A stretch of 64,000 nt of DNA. Source: Anaerolineaceae bacterium UBA5404 (lineage in GTDB: Bacteria > Chloroflexota > Anaerolineae > Anaerolineales > Anaerolineaceae). Below the pieces are notes generated by a model. It saw nothing but the letters and a program-made list of their open reading frames with translations. It ran no database searches and was not told where the DNA came from. This document shows positions 53,501-62,767 of the stretch, piece after piece. The number at the start of each line of letters is the position of its first letter. The first letter of the stretch is position 1. A program made the position numbers and the translations under genes. The stretch spans positions 1-64,000 of the forward strand of contig DHNY01000002.1 of NCBI GenBank assembly GCA_002409625.1, written 5' to 3'.

Positions 53501-54013
53501 ATGCAAAAAAGAAGGGAAATAATAAGTTGGACCGACCTAACTCGTTTGGTTGACCATCTTATCCCCCAGTTTGACAAATCTTACAGCTGCATCTTAGCCG
53601 TTAATCAAGCCGCCATCATTCCCGCAAGCTTAGTGGCTGAAGCGATGGGTGTCAGGCATATTTTCTTAATCTCTGTTCATTTTCCCTTGGACATGCAACT
53701 AAACCCCGGAGACCCGTTGTCAATTGAGTGGCCGGTTTTTTCACAATTTCCTCTGGCTGAACAATTACACAGGCATGAACTGCTCTTGCTAAGCGAACAT
53801 TGGCATAGCGGCCGTGAGGTTTTGGCTTCGCAAGCACGCCTGGAGCGCGAAGGCTTTAGTGCCGATTGCGCTGCATTGCACTTTGACCCAAGCGAAAACC
53901 GACTTGAAGGTAGTGTTCCTCGTTTTTACGCGGCACGCACGGTTGCGGAAATCATTTACCCCTGGCAAGCCAGTACCGGCTTTTATCCTAAAATGGTGGG
54001 TCATCTGAAGTGA
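53501..54013 (+). CDS. Phosphoribosyltransferase-like protein, degenerate
   Basis: A 170-residue protein. ISWTDLTRLVDHLIPQF and CILAVNQAAIIPASLVAEAMGV follow the N-terminal pattern of type I phosphoribosyltransferases. The PRPP-binding loop, normally two acidic residues then TGxT, reads LLLLSEHWHSGREVL, so the acidic pair is reduced to one. Catalysis is doubtful. AAGGAGAAGG precedes the ATG. It overlaps the start of the MFS gene by 4 nt. Its job could be regulatory or sugar-phosphate binding; I cannot assign it. Confidence 0.5.
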   Translation: MQKRREIISWTDLTRLVDHLIPQFDKSYSCILAVNQAAIIPASLVAEAMGVRHIFLISVHFPLDMQLNPGDPLSIEWPVFSQFPLAEQLHRHELLLLSEHWHSGREVLASQARLEREGFSADCAALHFDPSENRLEGSVPRFYAARTVAEIIYPWQASTGFYPKMVGHLK

Positions 54014-55476
54014 CAGAAACAGAACAAGCACGACCCTTGCGCGCGATTGACGCGCTCATTTTCAACGTCTATTACTTTTCAGTAAACGTTCAAACGCTCA
54101 CCTTGGTGCCGCTTTTGATGCCCATTTTGGTTGAACGTTTTTTGAATGCGGATATTAAAGGTAGCGCGCTGGGCACTTTGCGCCTGGTAACGCTAATGAT
54201 AAGCCTCTTGGTGCACACCCTGGCGGCTCAACTCTCTGACCGTTGCACCAGCAAACTTGGTCGGCGCAAACCTTTTATGCTGTTAAGCCTGTTTTTGGAA
54301 ACCCTGGTTTTGCTTGGTTTGGGTTTGACCATTAGCTACATGAAAGGTAGCGGAACCTATGCCATGGTTTTCACAACCATCACCCTGGCAATGGTCTTTT
54401 CAAACCTTGGCTTGGGACCGGCACAAGCGATTATCCCGGATCTTGTGCCCCAAGAAAAACACGGCAGGTTCGCCGCTGTTAAGTCGCTTTTTGAATTGCC
54501 GCTACCGGTCATTTTTGTTGCGTTTACCATCGCTAAACTGATTAGCCACAACCAATTTTGGGGCGTCATTTGGATCCTTATAGCCGTAAAAGTGGTTTCG
54601 GGGCTTATCACGCTTTTGATACCTGAAAAGCCAATTCTAAGACCCACGACAAGTTTTGATAAAGACTCCATTTTGCGCCTGGTGGCGATGACACTGGCCT
54701 TTACTGGCATCATCTTGCTGCTTGGGCTTGGCGCGCGTTACGCTCTGCCCATCGTTAAATCCATGATGACCAACAGCAGCCACTTCAAAATACTGAGCGC
54801 GGCTTTTGGCATCTTTGCCATGGCTGTGGCGGTGGTGATGGGTGTTGCCATTTCAACCCGACTTAGCCTTGGGGATGAAACGCAAGGTCGCAGGCGTTTT
54901 ACATGGTGGGTTATAAACCGTTTGGCATTTTTGGTGGGTGCCACAAACCTGGCGAGTTTTGTGCTTTACTTTTTGCAAGAACGTTTTCCACAACTTGCTG
55001 GCGAGGCAGCCGCACGTCCTACTGCCATATTGATGACCGTGGTTGGCTTAGCCTTGTTGTTGGCAGCGCTTTTGGCTGGTTGGCTCACGGACAAATGGGG
55101 ACCAAAACCTTTGCTTTTTATCAGCGGCTTTTTGGCTTTTGGGGCTAGTGTGATGGTGGTGCTTTCTGATTCCCTGTTTGTGGTTTATGCAGGTGCAGCG
55201 GTGATTGGCATTGCTACAGGTCTGTTTTACTCGGCGAACTGGGCATTGGGAACGCGCATCGTGCCCCGCGATGAAGCCGGAAAATGGTTGGGCATCTCAA
55301 ACGTTGCCGGCGCTGGTGCCGGCGCGGTTGGCGCATATATCGGCGGACCAATTGGCGATAATGCCGGTTACGCGGTGCTTATGTTGGTGTACGGCGTGGT
55401 CTTTTTGCTCTCAACCCTGGCTTTGTTTGGCATCAATCCTCAAAAACAAGACCTTGTTCCTAAAAAATCCGAGTAA
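54010..55476 (+). CDS. MFS transporter of unknown specificity
   Basis: A 488-residue membrane protein with 12 predicted helices. SDRCTSKLGRRKPFML is the motif A loop, and ADKWGPKPLL-like WLTDKWGPKPLL marks the equivalent loop of the second half. The first half resembles glycoside-pentoside-hexuronide (GPH) and SLC45-like transporters (QLSDRCTSKLGRRKP, GPAQAIIPDLVP), so a sugar substrate is plausible. Translation starts at GTG, overlapping the stop of the PRTase-like gene. It is convergent with rad50/sbcC. Confidence 0.82.
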   Translation: MTETEQARPLRAIDALIFNVYYFSVNVQTLTLVPLLMPILVERFLNADIKGSALGTLRLVTLMISLLVHTLAAQLSDRCTSKLGRRKPFMLLSLFLETLVLLGLGLTISYMKGSGTYAMVFTTITLAMVFSNLGLGPAQAIIPDLVPQEKHGRFAAVKSLFELPLPVIFVAFTIAKLISHNQFWGVIWILIAVKVVSGLITLLIPEKPILRPTTSFDKDSILRLVAMTLAFTGIILLLGLGARYALPIVKSMMTNSSHFKILSAAFGIFAMAVAVVMGVAISTRLSLGDETQGRRRFTWWVINRLAFLVGATNLASFVLYFLQERFPQLAGEAAARPTAILMTVVGLALLLAALLAGWLTDKWGPKPLLFISGFLAFGASVMVVLSDSLFVVYAGAAVIGIATGLFYSANWALGTRIVPRDEAGKWLGISNVAGAGAGAVGAYIGGPIGDNAGYAVLMLVYGVVFLLSTLALFGINPQKQDLVPKKSE

Positions 55477-55492
55477 AGCAAATGTTTTTGCT

Positions 55493-58075
55493 TTAGGACA
55501 GGATGAGTTCCAGCTGTGATGAACCACTTGAGTCTTTGTTTACCTCAATTCGATTAGGGAATTGGTCCTTTAGCTCTTCGATGTGGGTAATGACTAATAT
55601 TTTTTCAAAGTCGTTTTGAATCATATTAATGGCTTCGATGAGCAATTGGCGACCGCGGGCATCCTGATTACCAAAACCTTCATCAATCACCAAAGTTTGC
55701 AGTTTTGCGCCAGCCCGCATGCTAAGCACGCGGGAGAGGGCAAGGCGAATGGCAAAATTGACCCTGAACGCTTCACCACCAGAAAAGGTCTCGTAGTCAC
55801 GGGTAGAAGAGCCATCGCTGATGATGATATCCAGCGTTTCACGCTTGTCATCGCGCTTTTTGTCTTTGTATGCGCGTTGCGTGCTAAAGGTGATGCTCAT
55901 TGTATTGTCGCTGAGTTTGAGCAAAATCTCATTTGCCTGGGCTTGAAGCTCCGGCAATGCTTGCTCAATGAGCATAGCCGGTACGCCGTCTTTGCCGAAT
56001 GCCGTTTCGAGGCTGCGCAATAAACCTTGCTTGTGACGCAGGGCTTCTTGTTCTTCACGCAATTCACTTTGACGCGCGCGTTGGGCGTCCAAATTGTGCA
56101 AGAGCTGTCGGGCAGCTCCCAACGAACGTTGGAGACTTGCCTCAGATTCTTTTTGGGCGACAAAGGCGTTTTGGAGGCTGCGCAAATCAGGTAAGCTGGC
56201 TTCTTCGGCTGCCAGTTCAGCCGCGGCTTGTTTAAAGCTGCTCTCTTGTGCGTAGCGATCCTTTTCAGTGCTCTCAAGTTCGCTTTCAAGTTCAGCAAGA
56301 CTGAGTTTAATTTGCTCCACAGAACTGCGCGCTTTGCCCAGTTCATAGTAGGCGGCTTCTGCTTCGCGTGCCAACACTTCGTTGCGGCGTGCGGTTGAAT
56401 GGGCTTCGGCTTCGTATCCCAGGGCGGCAAGCTCTTTTTCGATTTGTTGAATACCTACCCGCGCTTCAGGCAGGAAAGAAGAGTCTTTAAGTTGTTTTTC
56501 CAAGGCGATGATTTTTGGCGCTTGTTCGGCATCAAAGGCTTGTTTTTGAGCATCAACTTGGGCTAAGATCTGTTCCAGGCGGACTTTTTCGCGTAACAGG
56601 TTTTGCAAGACACTTTGATTTTGATTTCGCGATTCTAAGATGTGGTTTTTATGCTCCAGTTCCTGGTTTGCCTCATCAAATTTCTGCTTGTTTCCTCGCC
56701 ACTTTGCAGCTAAGGATTTGCCTTCGCCTTCAAGCTTTTCAATAAGGTTTTGTCTGTGCTCTGGGCTGAGGGCTTGGTCACAGAAGGGGCATTGCGCGCC
56801 CTCAACTTTGGCTACCTTATCTTGCCGTTCTTTGAGTTCTGTCATTTGGAGGTTCAAAGTGGCGTTCTCAGATGCCAGGGTCGATTTTAGCGCGATAAGC
56901 TCGGCGATGTCTTCTTGCAGGGTCTCACCTTGAGCCAGGTCTTCCTGCAGCTTTTCAATTTTAGGCAAAAGCTCATCCAGTTGCTTTTGTAAAAGCGTGT
57001 TTTGAATGCGTGTTTTCTCTAAATTCTGGCGTTCATTCAAGAGATGTTGAAGACTCTGCTCAAGGGATTGTTGTTTAAGCTCAACTTGCTTCAATAATTC
57101 CTGGCGTTTGCCATCCATTGGCTTGAATTGTTCGTAAATTTTGTCAAGGGTCTCAAGTTTCGCGCGTAAGGTCTGCCAGCTTTGGTAGTCTTTTTCAATT
57201 TGAGTAGCATTTTCCAGAATCTCATTAAAGCTGATGAGTTGTGACTTGCGTTCATCACGACGTTGTAAAGTGCTCAGGAACTTCGCATTGGCGCGGTTAA
57301 AATTTTGCTCCAAAAGACCAACAAACTGCTTTTTTTCATTCAGCTTATCATGTCGCGCGCGTGCAGTATCAAGCTGGGCTTGCAAAACGTTTGATTCCGC
57401 GTTTGCGAGCTTCAATTGATCTTTGAGGCTCTCTAGACGTGCTTTGCGCTCTTCTTCCTGGTCGAGTTCGGTTTGAATTTCTGCTAATTTCGCCTCAATA
57501 ATTTCGAGGTCCACGCGCACCTGCTTGCTTCGCGCGCGACTGGCATCCAGGTATTGGTCCCACTGATTGAGCCCCAAGATGCTTGAAAGGATGCGTTTGC
57601 GGTCAGCTGGTTTATGGGTGGCGAATGAATCAGCCTTGCCTTGAAGAAAGAAAGAGGCATTCACAAAAGTTTCATAATCAAGGCGCAAAGTGCGCTCTAT
57701 TTTGGCGTTGGTTTGGCTTATGCTGTGTTCAGTGAGTGTTTTCCAACTGGCTAGTTCTTCTTTCGCGTCAGGGTTAAAAATGAAGAAATCCAGGTTACTG
57801 CCTTTGCCCCGGCTTATCGAGCGGATAATGCGGTAGGTTTGCCCTTCATATTCAAAATCGAACAAAACCTCGGCTTTATCACTCGCGGCGTTAATCAGCG
57901 CCTCATCGGATTTACGCGCCTTGCCATAAAGAGCATAGGTGATGCCATCCAGCACGGATGATTTACCAGCACCATTGGGACCGGAAATGCATGCCAGGTT
58001 GAACTTGGTGAAATCGAGCTCAACAGGTTTACGATAAGAGGTGAATCCAGCCAGGGAAAGCCGTTTTGGTATCAT
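55493..58075 (-). CDS. Rad50/SbcC-type ATPase
   Basis: An 860-residue SMC-like DNA-repair ATPase. Walker A lies in ISGPNGAGKSSVLDGITYALYGKARKSDE. Coiled-coil arms (about 170-680) are joined by a zinc hook, C429-PF-C432. The C-terminal lobe has FSGGEAFRVNFAIRLALS and Walker B LQTLVIDEGFGNQDARG, then VITHIEEL. The usual partner nuclease Mre11/SbcD is not adjacent. Instead the gene overlaps herA by 4 nt and completes a NurA-HerA operon, as in archaeal end-resection clusters. The MFS gene lies convergent 16 nt behind it. Confidence 0.92.
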   Translation of the reverse strand: MIPKRLSLAGFTSYRKPVELDFTKFNLACISGPNGAGKSSVLDGITYALYGKARKSDEALINAASDKAEVLFDFEYEGQTYRIIRSISRGKGSNLDFFIFNPDAKEELASWKTLTEHSISQTNAKIERTLRLDYETFVNASFFLQGKADSFATHKPADRKRILSSILGLNQWDQYLDASRARSKQVRVDLEIIEAKLAEIQTELDQEEERKARLESLKDQLKLANAESNVLQAQLDTARARHDKLNEKKQFVGLLEQNFNRANAKFLSTLQRRDERKSQLISFNEILENATQIEKDYQSWQTLRAKLETLDKIYEQFKPMDGKRQELLKQVELKQQSLEQSLQHLLNERQNLEKTRIQNTLLQKQLDELLPKIEKLQEDLAQGETLQEDIAELIALKSTLASENATLNLQMTELKERQDKVAKVEGAQCPFCDQALSPEHRQNLIEKLEGEGKSLAAKWRGNKQKFDEANQELEHKNHILESRNQNQSVLQNLLREKVRLEQILAQVDAQKQAFDAEQAPKIIALEKQLKDSSFLPEARVGIQQIEKELAALGYEAEAHSTARRNEVLAREAEAAYYELGKARSSVEQIKLSLAELESELESTEKDRYAQESSFKQAAAELAAEEASLPDLRSLQNAFVAQKESEASLQRSLGAARQLLHNLDAQRARQSELREEQEALRHKQGLLRSLETAFGKDGVPAMLIEQALPELQAQANEILLKLSDNTMSITFSTQRAYKDKKRDDKRETLDIIISDGSSTRDYETFSGGEAFRVNFAIRLALSRVLSMRAGAKLQTLVIDEGFGNQDARGRQLLIEAINMIQNDFEKILVITHIEELKDQFPNRIEVNKDSSGSSQLELILS

Positions 58076-59793
58076 GAGAAGTACCCCATTCGCTTAAGGT
58101 AGTCATCGTCGCTCATGGCTTGCTCATCCTTTCCAAGCAATTCGTCCCAAAACTTTTGGTCATAACGTCGGGAGCGGATGACAATGGGCATCTTTACACC
58201 CCAGCCCAAAAGCAAGGCTTCTTGTTTGGGTTGCAACTTAGCCAGCATCCCTCGCAGGGCGGACCTTCCCGAAAGTCCTGAAAGCACCGCAGCGATATCG
58301 TCTTCATCACCGAGGGACGCCGAGATTCGTGTGCCCAGCTGAGACATGACCTCATCATAGATTTGTGAAGGTCGCTGGTCAATAATCAATAGTGTGACGT
58401 AATACTTGCGCATTTCACGCGCGATGGTGCTAAAGATGGTTTGGCTTGCCATTTCGCGGTTGAGCAATTTATGCGCCTCTTCAACGGCAATGACCAATGG
58501 TCTTGGGGCATTGTTTCCTTCGATATGATAATTGTCGGTCATCTTTTCCCATTCCTGGCGGATTTTTCGCGTGATCAGGTTGGTAACCAACAAATAGTCA
58601 ATGTCACTTTCATACTTACCAAAAGAAAGCACAATATGTTTTCCATTTTGTAATAAGTTGACGAGGCTATCCAAGACCTTACTGGCGGTTTTGGGAACGA
58701 TGTAATCGCGGTTAAAGAGCCTTTTGAGTTTTGAATGTAATGTGGTTGCCGCGATTTCATGAATGTTGGCGTTTTTTGCCCAATAAGCAACGCTGTCTTC
58801 GGTGGGATATTGTTTGCCATTATCATCGGTATAGGTCGAGCCGGCGCCGGTTTTCATGTTCATAAAAACAGTAAACCAATTCTCTTTAAAATCGCCGTAG
58901 AGGGCATCTAAGGTTGCCGGCGTGGTGTCGGTTAGGCCTAAAGTTTGGGTTAGAAGCAGGATATCTTCGGGCATGATGTCGCTGTGCGCGATTTCAAGGT
59001 CAAAGTCAGGTTGCACACCGCGGATGGTTGTTTTACTTCCAAGTCCGACCAGCTTTACTTTGCCTTTAAACTTACCTGCCAAACCTGGTGCCGGCTCGTT
59101 AGTGTCTGAACTTGTTGAGTCCAACCCATATTCATTGTGCATATCAAAAATGAGTGTGGATGCGGTGTCTGCCTTAATCAAGCCAGCCAAAATCATCCGC
59201 GCCAGCCAGGATTTACCAGAGCCGGTGGTGCCAAAAATACCCGCGCTGCGTTTGACGAAATCCTTTAAATTTAAACAAACGGGATGACCCTGTTCGCGGG
59301 TTTCACCCACGCGGAAGACAGTTTTGCTCTCTTCACCAAAAATCTCAGAAATGTCCACTTCGTTTGCAAGGCGCACTTCGGTATGGTGATCTGGCACAGT
59401 TTTTACGGGCATGAGTTTGCTTTGCAGTTGGCTTTCTTCTGCCCAGGCTTTGTATTCAGGCGAGCCCGGTTCGGGTCCAATTTCGCGCATGAGCGTGGGC
59501 ATGACCGCCAGGTTGGTAAAAAGGGTTTGCTTGTTGAGGATGGCTGCCAAAGCGGGGTCAAAGCGATCGATGTTGAGTTGGTTGGCGTATTGCAGGTCAA
59601 TTGCGCCAAGTTGCAGGTCGGTTACCAATCCATAAAAACGCCAAAACCCACTATCGATCACCACAAAGGCGCCACTTTGAACTTCCTGGGCGGACACGGT
59701 GAGGCGTACTTGCAGGTTGGCTTCAAGCCCACCACCATAAACAAATCCAATTGGTGTGTTTTCTTGTGGCTTAGTTTGTTTCGGTTGATCCAT
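58072..59793 (-). CDS. herA: HerA-like DNA translocase
   Basis: A 573-residue FtsK/HerA-fold ATPase. An N-terminal HAS-barrel (about 10-130, TPIGFVYGGGLEANLQVRL) is followed by Walker A GTTGSGKSWLARMIL (about 188-195), a short helical insert, Walker B PLVIAVEEAHKLL and the arginine-rich C-terminal SRRYDQKFWDELLG. HerA forms hexameric rings that pump DNA towards the NurA nuclease. GAGGTGAC precedes the ATG. It lies between the HAS-barrel-like gene (8-nt gap) and rad50/sbcC (4-nt overlap). Confidence 0.9.
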   Translation of the reverse strand: MDQPKQTKPQENTPIGFVYGGGLEANLQVRLTVSAQEVQSGAFVVIDSGFWRFYGLVTDLQLGAIDLQYANQLNIDRFDPALAAILNKQTLFTNLAVMPTLMREIGPEPGSPEYKAWAEESQLQSKLMPVKTVPDHHTEVRLANEVDISEIFGEESKTVFRVGETREQGHPVCLNLKDFVKRSAGIFGTTGSGKSWLARMILAGLIKADTASTLIFDMHNEYGLDSTSSDTNEPAPGLAGKFKGKVKLVGLGSKTTIRGVQPDFDLEIAHSDIMPEDILLLTQTLGLTDTTPATLDALYGDFKENWFTVFMNMKTGAGSTYTDDNGKQYPTEDSVAYWAKNANIHEIAATTLHSKLKRLFNRDYIVPKTASKVLDSLVNLLQNGKHIVLSFGKYESDIDYLLVTNLITRKIRQEWEKMTDNYHIEGNNAPRPLVIAVEEAHKLLNREMASQTIFSTIAREMRKYYVTLLIIDQRPSQIYDEVMSQLGTRISASLGDEDDIAAVLSGLSGRSALRGMLAKLQPKQEALLLGWGVKMPIVIRSRRYDQKFWDELLGKDEQAMSDDDYLKRMGYFS

Positions 59794-59801
59794 TTGTCAC
59801 C

Positions 59802-60413
59802 TCATTCCATTGCCGAGAGGGCATCTAAGACAGTGCTCAGGCGTGGGTAATCATCACGCAATAAAAGGACTAAACGTTCGCAGGCATTGGCGTACCAGGC
59901 TTTGTCGCCAAAGGCATCATGCGCTCGTCGGGCATGGCTCAAATGGCTGATTAAGAGCTCTTCAACGGGCATGTCTTGCGAGCGCAAAATATGTCGCAAA
60001 TACGCTTGCTTGCCACCATGACTGGTAAAGGCAATCAGCTCTTGGTCATCACAAAGGTAAAGCAAATCAAGGCTGAGAGGTGGACGAGGAGGTAATTGAT
60101 GAAACACTTGCGTGTTGCTGGCATAGCCTACGGTGAGCACTTCAATTTCAACCGGTAAATTGCGGTTGTGCCTGTTGTCTTCGGTATATTCTGGCGGGAT
60201 GCTTACACCGGAAGCCAACTGGCGCACGAGCCCGTCATCGCTGATGCTGATGCGTGTGATAAGCCCGTAAACCTCAGATTGGTCTTGCAGGCGTACTTTC
60301 ACCAGGGCACCCAGTGCGGGCGTTTCAAGCTCTTTCACACGGCATCCAGCCACAAATTGGCGGTTGTCCGCGCGTAAAAGCTTGCCAATGGGAATGGTTT
60401 TCATTTCGTTCAT
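59802..60413 (-). CDS. Small HAS-barrel-like protein between nurA and herA
   Basis: A 203-residue protein without a recognised family. Residues about 15-60 (FVAGCRVKEL...LGALVKVRLQDQSEVYGLITRIS) repeat the pattern of the HAS-barrel seen at the HerA N-terminus. The remainder is helical with many His, Leu and Arg residues (ELLISHLSHARRAHDAFG). The start is the ATG behind AGAGGTGAG; a GTG two codons earlier overlaps the nurA stop. It may be an adaptor or ring-capping subunit for HerA-NurA (inference from position and fold pattern). Confidence 0.6.
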   Translation of the reverse strand: MNEMKTIPIGKLLRADNRQFVAGCRVKELETPALGALVKVRLQDQSEVYGLITRISISDDGLVRQLASGVSIPPEYTEDNRHNRNLPVEIEVLTVGYASNTQVFHQLPPRPPLSLDLLYLCDDQELIAFTSHGGKQAYLRHILRSQDMPVEELLISHLSHARRAHDAFGDKAWYANACERLVLLLRDDYPRLSTVLDALSAME

Positions 60414-60415
60414 GC

Positions 60416-61591
60416 TCACCTCTTGGGCAATGATTTGATTGTTTGCTTGTGTGACATGGTTCCTCTGGGCAGGTGGTCAATATCCAGCCTGGAGAGGAGC
60501 AGGTCTTCCACTTCGTCATGCTCTACCATCATCACTACGGCAAGTTCGTGGGCGCGATGGAGCACATAAGGGTAAGGTGTGGGATCAAAAACTTGCGCGT
60601 CGCGATACAACGCGGCGTGCAGTAAGTTAACTTTTTGCGTGTCTTCTGCCATCCATGCGGGAAATTCAACTCGTGCCAACCAGGGTGCCTCTGCATCGCT
60701 GCTAACATTAAGCAAGAAAAAGCACAGGTCTTGCGCATCTGGTTTGTTTTCGCTTTTGGAAATAGCGTAATAAATAGCTGAGCGTTGACCGGGTGCTAAA
60801 CGTTTTTCAAAAAGTGCCAGGTCGCTTACCCCTTTGTTGGCGCGTTTTTTGGCATCGTAGGGTCGGTATGGGTCATCCTTGGTCTGAGCGTAAAGGTCCA
60901 GCATGCGGTTGATCATTTCCGCGCCGGGTTTGTCAATATAGCCGGCGTTGATCACGCCACGCGCTTGCATTTGCTGATCAATCCTTTTGCTTTGCTCTTG
61001 TACTTTTTGGCGACGTTCCCCGCTTAAGGTGGGACCAGTGAAGACCTTGAGCGGTCCATCGGTGAGGGTGATGGTTGGTTTTTGAGGATTGGCGGGAGAA
61101 GCTTCAAGCAAAAACTGGCGTTCCAAAAGGTCGCGGTGCAGGGCAACTTCTTCTTCGCCAATCAGCGTGCCATCGCTGGTGTAGAGCTGATCCTGATCGA
61201 GGAGCTCAGTAAACACTTCTTGTTTTGGGGCTTCGCCACTGCCGTGCTCAACGTGAATTAATCCGATATTGATTAAACAGAATTGCAAAGCGCGATGCCG
61301 ACTGGGGTTGATTTGTGAGCCATCTGCCGCAATTAAGCTGTATTCCGCCGGGCAGTCTGGCAAAGGAAAAGTGTCTAAAATTGCCTCATTCCCGGGCATG
61401 GCGGTGTACAGGCTTGAAGCCTGCCTTTCCACCCTGGCAACTGCCTCACGCACCGCGTCTTGTTCTCTTGAAGCCTGCTCAATTTGTTCAGTGGCGTTTT
61501 TGAGGTTTTGTTGGGCTTCTTCGAGCTTTTTCCGGGTTAAATCAGCAAATTGATCGAGGTTTTTATGAATGTGAGCATAGTTTACGGGCAT
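60416..61591 (-). CDS. nurA: NurA domain nuclease
   Basis: A 391-residue nuclease. After an N-terminal coiled coil (about 10-60) the NurA core shows LIAADGSQINPSRH (metal-binding D90), ITLTDGPL, YIDKPGAEMI and the late LHRAHELAVV with its histidine. These correspond to the acidic and His residues of the RNase H-like NurA active site. NurA degrades DNA ends together with HerA. AAGGACCCG precedes the ATG, and TATAAT about 35 nt further up is a likely -10 box for the whole operon nurA, HAS-like, herA, rad50. Confidence 0.85.
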   Translation of the reverse strand: MPVNYAHIHKNLDQFADLTRKKLEEAQQNLKNATEQIEQASREQDAVREAVARVERQASSLYTAMPGNEAILDTFPLPDCPAEYSLIAADGSQINPSRHRALQFCLINIGLIHVEHGSGEAPKQEVFTELLDQDQLYTSDGTLIGEEEVALHRDLLERQFLLEASPANPQKPTITLTDGPLKVFTGPTLSGERRQKVQEQSKRIDQQMQARGVINAGYIDKPGAEMINRMLDLYAQTKDDPYRPYDAKKRANKGVSDLALFEKRLAPGQRSAIYYAISKSENKPDAQDLCFFLLNVSSDAEAPWLARVEFPAWMAEDTQKVNLLHAALYRDAQVFDPTPYPYVLHRAHELAVVMMVEHDEVEDLLLSRLDIDHLPRGTMSHKQTIKSLPKR

Positions 61592-61719
61592 AACGGGTCC
61601 TTAAACATAAAGGCAAATAGCTAGACCTATTATAAGCTAAAGATTTGCCATAAAATGGAACATTTCGACGATAAGATTCGTTATCAGAGTAGCAAATTAC
61701 ATATCTTAAGGAGATAGAG

Positions 61720-62472
61720 ATGAAAAACGCTAAATGGATGCGGATTCTTGCCGCAATAATGATTGTTCTTGTGTTTGTTACCGCATGTGGTCAACTGACC
61801 GCGTCAAATAATTCAGAGTCAAAGGTGGAAAATGTGAATTCAGTTCGAACGCTAACGATTACAGGTCATGGGCAGGTTACGCTAGTGCCCGATATTGCCC
61901 GTGTTAATGTGGGCGTTAACAGCAGAGAAGCAGATGTGACCAGTGCAGTGGATGAAAACAATAAGCTGGCTAAAGCCATCACAGATGCATTGGTGAAAAA
62001 AGGCGTTGAAGTAAAAGACATTCAAACTGCCAACTTCAATGTTTATCCAATTCAGCAATACAACAATATGGGTGAGCAAACTGGCGTGCTCTATTCGGTT
62101 GATAATACGCTTTACATCACAGTGCGTGATCTGAAAACACTCAGCGAAGTTTTGGATGCTGCGATTACCGCTGGCGCCAACCAAATCAACGGGATTAGCT
62201 TTGATATTAATGAACGTACGGAAGCCCAAAATAAAGCCCGCGATTTAGCTTTGAAAGATGCCGAAAACAAAGCGAAGGATGTTGCTAAAACTGTTGGTGT
62301 AAGCTTGGATGAAATTCAAAGCATCACGATAACCAACAATTCTTACGCTCAACCCTATCCAATGTATGGCATGGGTGGCGGCGAGAAAATGTCTATGGAT
62401 AGCTCAGTGCCCATTTCAGCAGGACAAATTGTGGTGACCTACGAAGTCTATCTGGTCTATCGGATCAAATAA
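61720..62472 (+). CDS. SIMPL (DUF541, YggE-like) lipoprotein
   Basis: A 250-residue lipoprotein (lipobox VTAC, C23). The SIMPL domain (about 43-248) begins with RTLTITGHGQVTLVPDIARVNVGV and includes the conserved helix RDLALKDAENKAKDVAKTVGV. Such proteins form periplasmic or surface oligomers; YggE has been linked to oxidative stress, but the molecular role is unknown. AAGGAGATAGAG gives a strong ribosome-binding site. It is transcribed alone and ends in a GC-rich terminator. Confidence 0.88.
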   Translation: MKNAKWMRILAAIMIVLVFVTACGQLTASNNSESKVENVNSVRTLTITGHGQVTLVPDIARVNVGVNSREADVTSAVDENNKLAKAITDALVKKGVEVKDIQTANFNVYPIQQYNNMGEQTGVLYSVDNTLYITVRDLKTLSEVLDAAITAGANQINGISFDINERTEAQNKARDLALKDAENKAKDVAKTVGVSLDEIQSITITNNSYAQPYPMYGMGGGEKMSMDSSVPISAGQIVVTYEVYLVYRIK

Positions 62473-62522
62473 AGACCTAAGGAAAGCTTTATAAAAAGCC
62501 TTCTAACCAAATGCTAACGTTT

Positions 62523-62560
62523 ACCCCCTCTTTGCACAGACTGGAGGGGGTTTCTTTTAT
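62523..62560 (+). terminator. Terminator after the SIMPL lipoprotein gene
   Basis: An 8-bp stem ACCCCCTC / GAGGGGGT with a 13-nt loop, followed by TTCTTTTAT. Confidence 0.85.
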
Positions 62561-62658
62561 CATCACTAGCCTGTGGTGAAAATAACAAGCCAAACTTGCA
62601 TCAATCGCATTGCCTTGAAAGACCAATAAAAGTGCGGGTTAATATGCTAGAATAAAGA

Positions 62659-62736
62659 TATGTTAATACCAGGATATCAACATAAAAATAAACAAAATAA
62701 GTCTGCAATCTCACTTTCTGATTGCAGCTTGTTTTT
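62659..62736 (+). terminator. Leader with hairpin and terminator before the nitroreductase gene
   Basis: A weak hairpin TATGTT / AACATA (62659-62684) is followed by CTGCAATC-9 nt-GATTGCAG (62703-62727) and TTGTTTTTT. The second has the form of an intrinsic terminator and stands about 30 nt ahead of the gene, so it may act as an attenuator or end a small RNA. Confidence 0.5.
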
Positions 62737-62767
62737 TAACCACACTTGTTTTGAAAGGATTTGAGCC

